From contig NZ_CP014513.1 in the NCBI RefSeq assembly GCF_001577365.1, forward strand, positions 124,001-188,000: 64,000 nucleotides of DNA, given 5' to 3'. This stretch comes from Frondihabitans sp. PAMC 28766. Lineage in GTDB: Bacteria; Actinomycetota; Actinomycetes; Actinomycetales; Microbacteriaceae. How positions within the stretch are numbered: position 1 is the stretch's first letter; each line of letters begins with the position of its first letter. The position numbers and the translations under genes were made by a program. Below the pieces are notes generated by a model. The model searched no databases. It saw nothing but the letters and a program-made list of their open reading frames with translations, and was not told the origin of the DNA. This document shows, in pieces, positions 53,182 through 61,628 of this stretch.

Positions 53182-53861
53182 TCAGGAGAGCTCGCGCGCG
53201 GCCCGCAGGATCCAGGTGCGGAACTCGACCGCGAAGTGCTCGAGGTGCTGGTCGATCACCTCGGGCGCACACGTCACCGGCAGGGTGACCGAGAGCCGCG
53301 CCGTGAAGCCGTCCTCCTCTTCGTCGAAGGCGTTCGCGATCGAGCCGACGACGGTGCCGTCGGGCAGGAGCATGTGGGATCGCCGACCAGCCGGCTTCTG
53401 AGGGGTGGCGGCGGGTAGCTCCTGGTCGACGATCACGCTGTCGTCCCAGGGCCGCATGAAGAACGAGCAGACGTAACGATCGAGGGTCTCGACGATGTTG
53501 ACGTTCTGGCCGGGCTCGGCGTGGATCGAGTAGTGCTCGGGGTTGCCGGCGAGCATGACGTCCTCGCGGGCGAAGGCGGCGCCGAGCCACCGCCCGAACT
53601 GGGCGGCGGTGATGCCGCGGGCCCGGAGAGTGGTCGCCCCGTCGTCTCCTCGCCGTTCGACCGCGTCAGGTGGTCGCGGAGGAACGCCTCGCCTTCGGCG
53701 ATCTCGTCACTGAGCAACTCGAGGATCCGCTCGCGCCCGAGCTTGTCTTTCAGGAGAGCGAGTGCTCGGCGTGCGCCGAAGAGCTCGTAGCCGTCGATGG
53801 TCGAGTCGGTGTCCTCGTCGCCGAGGCGCACCGAGGGACCGGTCGTCGATGTCGTGGTCAT
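53182..53861 (-). pseudogene. Unrecognised conserved-looking protein, one frameshift
   Basis: About 226 residues. The N-terminal part (DSTIDGYELFGARRALALLK, then DEIAEGEAFLRDHLTRSNGE) and the C-terminal part (ITAAQFGRWLGAAFAREDVM, PEHYSIHAEPGQNVNIVETL, and the end TWILRAARELS) are in different frames. One missing C near 53646 joins them. I do not recognise the family: it appears soluble, mixed alpha/beta, without signal peptide or membrane helix. It starts 12 bp after the stop of the second CocE gene and is presumably co-transcribed with it, so a role in the same pathway (binding, isomerase or small esterase partner) is possible. Confidence 0.6.
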
Positions 53862-53873
53862 AACCGTGCCGCC

Positions 53874-55609
53874 TTACTTCTGAACGGGGATTTGGAGGTA
53901 GGAGGCGTGCTCGCCTCCGGTGTGGATGACGTGCTGGCCGGCGTTGGCGCCCACGTACTCGCGGATCGCGGGCATGAGCGGGCCGAGCAGGTTGCGCGAG
54001 CTGACGACGAACCGAAGCTGCTCACCGGCGTAGAACCTCAGCCCAGAGGAAGGAGGTCGATCTCGATCTCGACGATCTCGCCCTCGGCGAGCTTCTCGAC
54101 GCGGTCGAAGCTGTGCGCGGGCACGTCGTCCGTCGCGAGCGCGTCGTCGAGGTGGCGGAGCGAGACGCGGAGCCGACCGTCCGACCCCTTGTATTTGAGG
54201 ACGGTGGCGCCGTGATCGGTGAGATCGTGGGCCATGGCGCTGTGGTTGGGCACGGTGAAGGCCTGCAGAGGGGTGCCGTAGGCGTCGAGCTTCTGCACGA
54301 GGACGAAGAGGTCCATGTCGTCCGACCCTGTGGCCTCGACCCAGAGGTGGGCCTTGGGGTATCCGACCAGGACGGTCTCCTCGTCGAAGCTCGCCAGGAA
54401 CGACACCGCGTTCGGGTTCGACTCCACCGTGTAGGCGGCCGTGACCTCGTCGGTCGGGGCGGTCGTCGTCAGGGTCCGGCGGCGGCCGTCGAGGTAGTAC
54501 TTCGTCGGGGTGACACCGTCGGGCGGGAAGGTGTCCGACGCGATGCCGGTCTCGTCGCCGCCCTCCAGGTCGAGCAGCGAGTAGCGCACCCGGGGTGTCT
54601 GCTCCCAGTCGTTGTCCTGCCCCAGCAGATAGTGGTCGAAGAAGCGACGCAGATCGTCGACGTTGGCCTCGTCGTAGAAGTCCGGCCACTCCTGGGAGTT
54701 GTGGATTCGCAGCCACTTCTGCTCGGACGCGATCCTGCGCCAGGCCCGGAAGGTTCCTGCCGTGTGGAGGGTGTTCGAATAGCTGGCCACGATGTAGGCC
54801 GGCACGGTGATCTTGTCGAACTCGGGGATCTTGTTCTCCCAGAGCTCGGTGATGAGGGGATACCGCTCGACCTCGCCGATGATGTCCTCCTTCCGGCCCT
54901 TGCCGAAGAAGCTGCCGTCCTGCAACTGAGCCGCGAAGCCGGAGTCGGGCATCCCGCCCCGCAGGACGAGGTCGCGGTAGACGTCGCTCACCCCCTCCCA
55001 CGGGTTGATGGCCGCGAGATGCGGCGGCTGCTCTGCCGCCGTGAACCACTGCGACACGGCGAGGTAGGACGTGCCGCTCATGCCGACCTTGCCCGAGCAC
55101 CACTCCTGCTCGGCGATCCACTCGATCACGTCGTAGCAGTCCCGCCCCTCCTGTCGATCCCAGAGGACGCTGTCGCCGTCGGAGTCGACGACGCCGCGGA
55201 CGTCGACGTTGGCGATCGCATAGCCGCGCGCGCACCAGTACGCCGGGTCGAGCGCTTCGAACTTCTCGAGCCCGGAGACGACGCTGTTGTCGAGGCCGAC
55301 GAGCCCGAAGATGCCCATGACGCTCGCCGAGGTGCCCTGGCCCTTGCCGTACGGGCTCCAGGCGATGATGACCGGGACCTCCTCGGTTCCGACCGGCCGG
55401 AACACGTCGAGGTGGATCGTGGTGCCGTCGCGAAGCGTCACCGCGACGTCTCTGTCGAAGACGATGTCGACGGGCAGCGGCTTGAACATCGGTGCGACCT
55501 GGAACCCGGCCGGAAGGGTCCGCGACCCGGGCTCGAACGGCGTCAGGATGCCGGTCCGCGGCGCGGGCAGCAGAGTGGAAGGGACGTACATCCTCTGGTC
55601 GTCGGTCAT
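53874..55609 (-). pseudogene. CocE/NonD-family hydrolase, frameshift near the 3' end
   Basis: An alpha/beta hydrolase with nucleophile Ser181 in GMSGTSYLAV, PVIIAWSPYGKG and RGYAIANVDVRGVVDSDGD before it, and a C-terminal jelly-roll (LWVEATGSDDMDLFVLVQKL). The first 523 codons are continuous. One missing base in GG (54048-54049) ends the frame early, and the family-typical tail (LRFYAGEQLRFVVSSRNLLG to HASYLQIPV) continues in the next frame to 53874, giving about 577 residues, the normal size. Transcribed from the operator-promoter at 55661-55701 shared with the first CocE unit. Substrate unknown. Confidence 0.85.
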
Positions 55610-55660
55610 ATCGAGCTCCTTCGTCGGTGCAGGGTCATTGCAGGTGTCGAACCAGTCGCG

Positions 55661-55701
55661 AGCGTACGACTGACCGACCAGAATCTCAACAGTTGTTGAG
55701 A
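55661..55701 (-). promoter_or_regulatory. Promoter and TetR operator, CocE unit 2
   Basis: Perfect palindrome TCTCAAC-AGTT-GTTGAGA (55684-55701). On the minus strand its end forms the -35 box TTGAGA (55689-55684), then 17 bp and TACGCT (55666-55661). The same boxes, spacing and palindrome core occur at 52486-52526. The CocE start codon is 52 bp further on. Common control by the TetR gene at 52549 is inferred. Confidence 0.8.
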
Positions 55702-55717
55702 AAAGTGCGGGAGTTGC

Positions 55718-56518
55718 TCACGGACGCCGCCACACGAATTCAGGCTGCCGTCGTTCGAGGAAGGCGGTGATGCCGATGCCCATGTCGGGGCTCTCCGGCA
55801 GAGCCGCCCAGGCCTCCTCCCACACCTGGTCGACGAATGGATCGGTGGCGGCTGTCGCATCGACGAGTCGCTTGAGGTGGTGGAGCGAGAAGCGGGACCT
55901 CTCGAGCAGAGTCGCGACGAGCGACGCGCAGGCGGCGTCGAAGTCGTCGTCAGCGACGGTGAAGGCGGTCAGGCCGATGTCCTCCGCCTGGCGGGCGCTC
56001 AGCGCGCGCCCGGTGAACAACAGGGATTTGGCGTTCGCCTGGCCGACCTGCCGCACGAGGCGTTCGATGCCCGGGCGCGGGTAGATGACGCCGATCTTGG
56101 CGGGGGTGAGGGCGAAGGTCGAGCGCGCACTCGCGACGACGAAGTCGCACGCCGACGCGAGCTGCCACGCCCCGCCCATGCACGCGCCGTCGACCAGCGC
56201 GATCGCAGGCTTCGTCAGCGACGCGATGGCCTCGTCGGCTCGGCTCAGCCGGTCGACCCGGCTTCCGTCGGGCTGAGGGTCGAGGAGGACGGATGCCAGG
56301 TCGTCGATGGTCGCGCCCGCGGAGAACGTCGTGCCGGCACCGCGAAGGGTGACGACGTCGACCGCCGCGTCCTGGTCGAGTCGCGGCATGAGATCCTGCA
56401 ACTCGAGGCACATCCCCCGGGTCAGGGCATTGCGCCTGGTCGGATTGTCGAGCTCGACGGCAGCCACCCCGCCGTCGATCGCGACGCTGATCCTGCCTTC
56501 CGAAGTCACGGTGCTCAT
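55718..56518 (-). CDS. Enoyl-CoA hydratase/isomerase family protein
   Basis: A 266-residue crotonase-fold protein. Oxyanion-hole segments are AGTTFSAGATIDDLA and KPAIALVDGACMGGAWQLAS. One catalytic glutamate position reads as GVIYPRPGIERLV, which lacks the usual Glu-Glu pair, so hydratase activity is uncertain and an isomerase or hydrolase role is possible. It follows the CoA-transferase gene by 5 bp in the flavin-reductase operon and probably acts on the CoA ester made there. Confidence 0.87.
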   Translation of the reverse strand: MSTVTSEGRISVAIDGGVAAVELDNPTRRNALTRGMCLELQDLMPRLDQDAAVDVVTLRGAGTTFSAGATIDDLASVLLDPQPDGSRVDRLSRADEAIASLTKPAIALVDGACMGGAWQLASACDFVVASARSTFALTPAKIGVIYPRPGIERLVRQVGQANAKSLLFTGRALSARQAEDIGLTAFTVADDDFDAACASLVATLLERSRFSLHHLKRLVDATAATDPFVDQVWEEAWAALPESPDMGIGITAFLERRQPEFVWRRP

Positions 56519-56523
56519 CGCTC

Positions 56524-57729
56524 TCAGACCAGCTCGCGGCGGGTGTTCACTCGACCGGCCGCATCGAGTGCCTCGATGGCGGCGGGCGAATAGCCGAGCT
56601 CGCGGAGGACCTCGAGGGTGTGCTCGCCGAGCAGGGGCGGCCTCGACGTGATCTCGCTGGCGGCACCGTCGAGGCTGAGCGGGCCCCGCACGAGAGGCAG
56701 CGCGGTGCCGTCCCGCCGCGTGGTCTGCTGGACGAGCCCGAGGGCCCTGACCTGCTCCGAGCCGAAGGCCTGCGTGTAGGTGAAGATCGGCCCGCAGGGG
56801 ATGCTCGCGGCGCTGATGATCGACGTCCACTCCGCGGCGGGCTTCGTGGCGAGCACCGCCTCGACGAGGCCCTTCAGGCTGTCGCGGTTCGCCGAGCGAA
56901 GGGCCCCGGTGAGGTAACGGGGGTCGTCGACGGCCTCGGGGACACCGAGCAGAATACAGAAATCGCGCCACTGCCTGTCGTTGCCGACCGCGATGTTGAG
57001 AGGCGCGGTCGCCGTCGCGAAGGTTCCGTACGGCGCGATCGTCGGGTGGTTGTTGCCCTGCGGCTTCGCGTCCTCACCGAGGCTCAGCGCACGCTGCCCC
57101 TGAAACACCGAGAGGTTCAGAGCCGTCTCGAGCAGAGACGTCGTCACGCGACCCACCGGCTGACCGGCCGCTCGTCCTGCCAGAGCGGCGGCGATCCCGA
57201 AGGCGCAGATCATCCCCGACGTGATGTCGACGATGGGCACGCCCACCCGGTAGGCGTCGCCGGCCTCCGAGCCGGTCACCGACATCAGGCCCGCCATGCC
57301 CTGCACGACCTGATCGAGGCCCGCGGCATTCTTCAGGGGGCCGGTGAGACCGAATCCGTTCACGGATCCGATGACGAGCCGGGGGTTCAGCTCGGCGAGG
57401 TGCTCGACTGTCAGCCCAAGCTTCTCCAGGGTTCCGAGCGTGAAGTTCTCGACGAGCACGTCTGCGCCCTCGATCAGGCGATCCAGGATCTCGTGGCCCT
57501 CGGCCGAGTAGAAGTCGATGCAGACCGACCGCTTGTTGCGGTTGACCGCCTCGAAGTAGAGGCTGTTGCCGTCGTCGAACGGCGGCCACTGCCGGGCCGT
57601 GTCTCCGCCGTTGAGGCTCTCGACCTTGATGATCTCGGCCCCCATGTCGGCGAGCAGGGCGGTGCAGTACGGGCCGGCCAGCGCGCGGCTGAGGTCGACG
57701 ACCCGGATCCCTTCGAGAGGCTTCGTCAT
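56524..57729 (-). CDS. Family III CoA-transferase (CaiB/BaiF)
   Basis: A 401-residue type III CoA-transferase. The signatures are the N-terminal LEGIRVVDLSRALAGPYCTA, ADMGAEIIKVESLNGGDTAR, and the NRNKRSVCIDFYSAEG segment; LVENFTLGTLEKLGL and PYGTFATATAPLNIAVGND follow. It moves CoA between an acyl-CoA donor and a carboxylic acid, activating a pathway acid. Its ATG overlaps the stop of the flavin-reductase fusion (ATGA). Confidence 0.92.
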   Translation of the reverse strand: MTKPLEGIRVVDLSRALAGPYCTALLADMGAEIIKVESLNGGDTARQWPPFDDGNSLYFEAVNRNKRSVCIDFYSAEGHEILDRLIEGADVLVENFTLGTLEKLGLTVEHLAELNPRLVIGSVNGFGLTGPLKNAAGLDQVVQGMAGLMSVTGSEAGDAYRVGVPIVDITSGMICAFGIAAALAGRAAGQPVGRVTTSLLETALNLSVFQGQRALSLGEDAKPQGNNHPTIAPYGTFATATAPLNIAVGNDRQWRDFCILLGVPEAVDDPRYLTGALRSANRDSLKGLVEAVLATKPAAEWTSIISAASIPCGPIFTYTQAFGSEQVRALGLVQQTTRRDGTALPLVRGPLSLDGAASEITSRPPLLGEHTLEVLRELGYSPAAIEALDAAGRVNTRRELV

Positions 57730-58895
57730 GATCGGCTCCTCGTCGCGGTCGGCTCGTCGACGGATCGGGCTACACCGCGGAGGGCATCGATCCAGCGCTC
57801 GACCTGCTGCGCCGAGGCGCCGGCGGGTAGGCCGGTCATGCGCAGGGCCATCGGCGGCACGCCGTCACGCGTCGACAGCAGCACGACGACGTTCGCCAGG
57901 TCGTAGTGGTCTCCCGGCTCGAGGTCGGTGAAGAAGAAGTTCGCGAGCTCGGCGGTCACCATCCGCACCACCCGCTCCTGCTGAGGCAGCCCGTCCGACA
58001 GCTCGAAGTCCGTCAGGACGTCCTGGTGGCGGCGGAGAATCTCCGGGCCTGCCGCGAGAAGCGAATAGCCGCACTCCCGCACCCGTTCGAGCTGCCCGCG
58101 GTTCAGGTCGCGACGCTCGCCGCTGTGGTCTGACGCCCTGCGGAGCCACTGCTCGACGTCGGTCTCGGGTGCCTGCGACAAGAACACGGCACCGAAGGGC
58201 GGGATGAGAGGCTGCCGGTGCCCCAGCGGGAAGGACTCGTCATCGGGTGAGCGGTTCGCCGCCAGCACCTGGACCGCGTCCCAGCCGATCCGTGCGAGCA
58301 CGCTGCAGTTGACGCCGAAATCGTCGCTGATCTCTTCGACCCGCGAGCGCATCGCCTCGGCCAGCTGAGCCGCCTGGATCAGCTCGGGGTCGGGTGCGGC
58401 GATGAACGATCCGGGAGAGAAGCGCCCGTAGCCGCCCTGGAACTGCAGAAGGGGAAGCGTCGACCGCTGCACTGCCAGGTCGTCGACTCGGCCCAGGACG
58501 ATGAAGTGGTCGCCGGCCGGGCGGATGTCGTCGAAGGTGCACTCGACCCAGGCGACGGCGTCGTCCAGGATCGGCGACCCCAGGCGGCCGCGCCGCCAGG
58601 CGACGCCGTCGAACCTGCTGTCGCCCGCTAAGGCGAAGCGCCGGCAGAACTGCTCCTGATCAGACGCGAGGACATTGACGCAGAACGCAGTCGCCGTCCG
58701 GATCTGTGCGAAACTGCGCGACCCTTCCATCGGGTAGAACGCGATCAGCGGCGGCTCCACGGACACGGACGAGAACGTCCCCACCACCATGCCCACCGGG
58801 CTTCCATCGGCCGTGACCGCGGTGACGACGGCCACCCCGGTGGGGTAGTGCCCGAGCGTCTCTCGGATCTTCGCTCTGTCTATCTCGTTCGGCAT
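57726..58895 (-). CDS. Flavin reductase fused to an IclR-type effector domain
   Basis: A 389-residue two-domain protein. Residues 1 to about 165 are a flavin-reductase domain of the HpaC/HsaB class (RETLGHYPTGVAVVTAVTAD, SFAQIRTATAFCVNVLA, FDDIRPAGDHFIVLGRVDDL). Residues about 185-389 resemble the C-terminal effector-binding domain of IclR regulators (DDFGVNCSVLARIGWDAVQV, then a helical stretch with RVRECGYSLLAAGP), but no DNA-binding helix is present. It would supply reduced flavin to an oxygenase such as the protein at 50681-51898, possibly with ligand sensing. ATG 58895 has a TGGAGG site. First gene of its operon. Confidence 0.86.
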   Translation of the reverse strand: MPNEIDRAKIRETLGHYPTGVAVVTAVTADGSPVGMVVGTFSSVSVEPPLIAFYPMEGSRSFAQIRTATAFCVNVLASDQEQFCRRFALAGDSRFDGVAWRRGRLGSPILDDAVAWVECTFDDIRPAGDHFIVLGRVDDLAVQRSTLPLLQFQGGYGRFSPGSFIAAPDPELIQAAQLAEAMRSRVEEISDDFGVNCSVLARIGWDAVQVLAANRSPDDESFPLGHRQPLIPPFGAVFLSQAPETDVEQWLRRASDHSGERRDLNRGQLERVRECGYSLLAAGPEILRRHQDVLTDFELSDGLPQQERVVRMVTAELANFFFTDLEPGDHYDLANVVVLLSTRDGVPPMALRMTGLPAGASAQQVERWIDALRGVARSVDEPTATRSRS

Positions 58896-58948
58896 GACGC
58901 CTCCATCAGGCCGAGCAGGGAGCGACGTTGCTGGCGCCCGACCTGCAC

Positions 58949-59042
58949 ATCCAATCAAGGGTCGTCAAACATGTCAACGGTTAGAATGGATTAGACCTTT
59001 CGACGCATTCCTGTTGACACGTCGGAAGCCCCGGAGCAGAAT
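58949..59042. promoter_or_regulatory. Divergent promoters of the two halves of the catabolic island
   Basis: Plus strand: TTGACA (59014-59019), 17 bp, CAGAAT (59037-59042), leading to the SnoaL-hydroxylase operon. Minus strand: TTGACA (58977-58972), 17 bp, TTGGAT (58954-58949), leading to the flavin-reductase operon. Between the -35 boxes lie a direct repeat TTAGA-N5-TTAGA (58981-58995) and other short repeats where a shared regulator could bind. The 216-bp gap has no gene. Confidence 0.6.
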
Positions 59043-59111
59043 CGCAACCAGCCTAAAGGTTGGCATGTTTTTAGAGACCGGCCCCACCACACTCAAAGAC
59101 GAGGACCCCGC

Positions 59112-59633
59112 GTGAGCGCACAAGACAAAGCCGAGATCATCGAGATCATGAACCTCTACGCGTTCGCGTTGGACGCTCATCGGTTCGACCTCTTCGATCG
59201 CGTCTTCACGGACGACGTCGTGGCGGTCTTCGGGCCTGCGGGCGCCGGATGGAACGGCCTGGACGTCTTCAAGGAGTCGTTCGCCGAGTTCCACGACCGC
59301 CTCGACAGCCACCAGCACACGATCATGGGCCACCTCGTCGACGTCGACGGAGACACCGCTCGCGCCTTCAGCTATGGCAACTGGTTGCTCGTCCGCAACG
59401 CCGCCGAGGGCGGCCCGACCTGGACCGGCACCGGCTGGTACGACGACGACGTCGTGCGCACCGCCGACGGCTGGCGAATCAAGAAGCGGGTGTGCCGCCT
59501 GCAGGGCTGGAGCGGCAACCCGCTCGTGCCCGAGCCGCACAACGAGCACAACCCCGACATGAACGTGAAGGTCTTGCACGAGTTCGCCGAGTCGGGAGAA
59601 CTCGGGTTCCTTCACGCGTTCGACGGTGAGTAA
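59112..59633 (+). CDS. SnoaL/NTF2-like protein
   Basis: A 173-residue NTF2-fold protein (AEIIEIMNLYAFALDAHRFD, DDVVAVFGPAGAGWNGLDVF, VVRTADGWRIKKRVCRLQGW). The GTG start at 59112 heads the plus-strand operon 69 bp after the -10 box. It overlaps the start of the hydroxylase gene. It may be an isomerase, hydratase or small subunit acting on a ring product; no catalytic assignment is possible. Confidence 0.85.
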   Translation: MSAQDKAEIIEIMNLYAFALDAHRFDLFDRVFTDDVVAVFGPAGAGWNGLDVFKESFAEFHDRLDSHQHTIMGHLVDVDGDTARAFSYGNWLLVRNAAEGGPTWTGTGWYDDDVVRTADGWRIKKRVCRLQGWSGNPLVPEPHNEHNPDMNVKVLHEFAESGELGFLHAFDGE

Positions 59634-61281
59634 CAGCACTCGCACCCAGCGCTCCGCAGAGAACAGGCCGAGCGCGGCCGACGATCCGGAGGTCGCGGAC
59701 TTCCTGATCGTCGGGGCGGGGCCGGTCGGGCTCGTGACCGCCATCCTCCTGGGCCGAACGGGCAAACGCGTCACGGTCGTCGAGCGGTGGCCGGCGCGCT
59801 ACCCCTTGCCACGTGCCTGCACGATCGACCACGAAGCGCTGCGCATCCTGCAGTCCGCCGGGGTCATGGGCTCGCACGCCGACCTGTTCGAGCCGTCTCG
59901 CGGCGAGCGCGGCGGCTATCAGATCCGCAACGGCGACGGCGAGCTGCTGCGGGCGATCAACTGGAACCGCCCCTCCGAATCCGGCTGGGCCAACACGAAC
60001 GGGTTCTACCAGCCCGACCTCGAAGAGGCGCTCGAATCGATGGCTCTCGCCCTGCCGACGGTCGAGCTGCGTCGCGGCTGGTCCGCCGTCGGGCTCGAGC
60101 AGGACGACGAGACGGTGACCCTGACCGTCGCGAGCACCGACGACCGCACGCAGACCACGGCCCTGCGCGGCCGGTGGTTGGTGGGCGCGGACGGAGCCAA
60201 CAGCGTCATCCGCGATCTGGTGGGAATCGCGACCGCCGATTCCGGCTTCGAGGCGGACTGGCTCGTGGTCGACTACCGACCCCTGGACGACCGCCCCTGG
60301 GGCGCGTTCGTGACGCAGTACTGCGACCCTGCCCAGCCCGCCACCGCGGTCAACAGCGGGCCCGGTCGACGGCGCTTCGAGTTCATGCGCCCGACCGATG
60401 TCTCGGCCGACGTGATGGCGCAGCCCGAGACCGCCTGGTGCCTGATGGAGCCGTGGGGCGTCACCCCCGAGACCGCGCGTCTCGAGCGCCATGCCGTCTA
60501 TACGTTCCGCGCCCGGTGGGCGACCGAGTGGCGTCGCCGCCGCGTGCTGCTCGCCGGCGATTCGGCCCACCTGATGCCGCCGTTCCTCGGCCAGGGGCTC
60601 TGCTCCGGGCTTCGCGACGCGAGCGCTCTGGCGTGGCGGCTGTCGATGATCGAGTCGGGCCTCGCCGACGCTGCCGTCCTCGACAGCTATGGCGCCGAGC
60701 GCGGCGCCCACGTGACCGAGATCATCGACGAGGCCGTCGCCATCGGGCAGATGGTGTGCGAGCAGGATCCGCAGAAGGCGGCCGACCGCGATGCTCGCCT
60801 CGTGTCCGACCTGCACGATCCTGACGCGGCAGTCGTCGAACCGCCGCACCCGCGCCTCGGCCGGTCGCCCTTCGTCGACCCGAACGACCCGAGTTCCGGC
60901 CACCTCTCCGTTCAAGGGCAGGTCGCGGTCGACGGCACCATCGGCCTCTACGACGACGTGGTCGGAGGAGGGTGGCAGCTGACCGGCATCGACGTCGATC
61001 CGCTGGTGGGCGTGCCGCGGGAAACCGCGGCCTGGTTCGCGAGCATCGGGGGCACCTCCGTCACGGTCTCGGCGGCCGGCGCTCTCCGGGACGTCGAGGG
61101 GGCGTACCGCGCGTGGTTCGACGCACGTGACTGCAGCGTCGTGCTGGCACGGCCCGACTTCTACGTGGTCGGAACCGGTGAGCCGCGCGATGTCGCGCGG
61201 CTGCTCGAGGGCTTGCGCAACGCCCTCGGCGCCGAGCGAAGCAGACCCAGACAACTCATCGAGGAAGGCGCGACGCCATGA
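59626..61281 (+). CDS. FAD-dependent hydroxylase (MhpA-like)
   Basis: A 551-residue class A flavin hydroxylase like 3-(3-hydroxyphenyl)propionate hydroxylase. FAD motif VGAGPVGLVTAILLGRTG, the VGADGANSVIRDLVGI (DG) motif, and GDSAHLMPPFLGQGLCSG (GD motif) are all visible; a thioredoxin-like C-terminal domain is present. It hydroxylates an aromatic or enolised ring using NAD(P)H and oxygen. GTG 59626 overlaps the SnoaL gene, and the cupin gene overlaps its end (ATGA), so the operon is tightly coupled. Confidence 0.92.
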   Translation: MSNSTRTQRSAENRPSAADDPEVADFLIVGAGPVGLVTAILLGRTGKRVTVVERWPARYPLPRACTIDHEALRILQSAGVMGSHADLFEPSRGERGGYQIRNGDGELLRAINWNRPSESGWANTNGFYQPDLEEALESMALALPTVELRRGWSAVGLEQDDETVTLTVASTDDRTQTTALRGRWLVGADGANSVIRDLVGIATADSGFEADWLVVDYRPLDDRPWGAFVTQYCDPAQPATAVNSGPGRRRFEFMRPTDVSADVMAQPETAWCLMEPWGVTPETARLERHAVYTFRARWATEWRRRRVLLAGDSAHLMPPFLGQGLCSGLRDASALAWRLSMIESGLADAAVLDSYGAERGAHVTEIIDEAVAIGQMVCEQDPQKAADRDARLVSDLHDPDAAVVEPPHPRLGRSPFVDPNDPSSGHLSVQGQVAVDGTIGLYDDVVGGGWQLTGIDVDPLVGVPRETAAWFASIGGTSVTVSAAGALRDVEGAYRAWFDARDCSVVLARPDFYVVGTGEPRDVARLLEGLRNALGAERSRPRQLIEEGATP

Positions 61282-61619
61282 CGATGCGAGTGACGAGAAT
61301 CAGCCAGGCGGAGCCGTTCAGCCCCGTCGGCCACGAAGGTGTCGGCCCGGTTCGCCTTCAGGGCGGCGCGCTGACGCCCACATCCGACTTCACGGTCGCG
61401 CTGTCGCACTACCTGCCAGGGGCCGAGGCCCAGTTGGCGCCTCAGGAGGCCGAGACCGTCTACGTCGTCCTCTCCGGAGAGCTGACGATGAGCAGCGAGG
61501 GCACGGACGAAGTGCTGACCGCCCTCGACTCCGTCCACTTCACCGTCGGCACCCTCCGCACGGTCACGAACACCACCACCCTGCCGGCGAGCATGCTCGT
61601 CATCCGAGCCACGAGTTAG
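61278..61619 (+). CDS. Cupin-domain protein
   Basis: A 113-residue single cupin (LSHYLPGAEAQLAPQEAETV, VVLSGELTMSSEGTDEVLTA). The usual His ligands of metal-dependent cupin dioxygenases are poorly preserved, so it may bind a small molecule rather than catalyse. It overlaps the hydroxylase stop by ATGA and precedes the FAH-family gene by 9 bp, placing it inside the same pathway. Confidence 0.8.
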   Translation: MTMRVTRISQAEPFSPVGHEGVGPVRLQGGALTPTSDFTVALSHYLPGAEAQLAPQEAETVYVVLSGELTMSSEGTDEVLTALDSVHFTVGTLRTVTNTTTLPASMLVIRATS

Positions 61620-61628
61620 GCGCACCCG

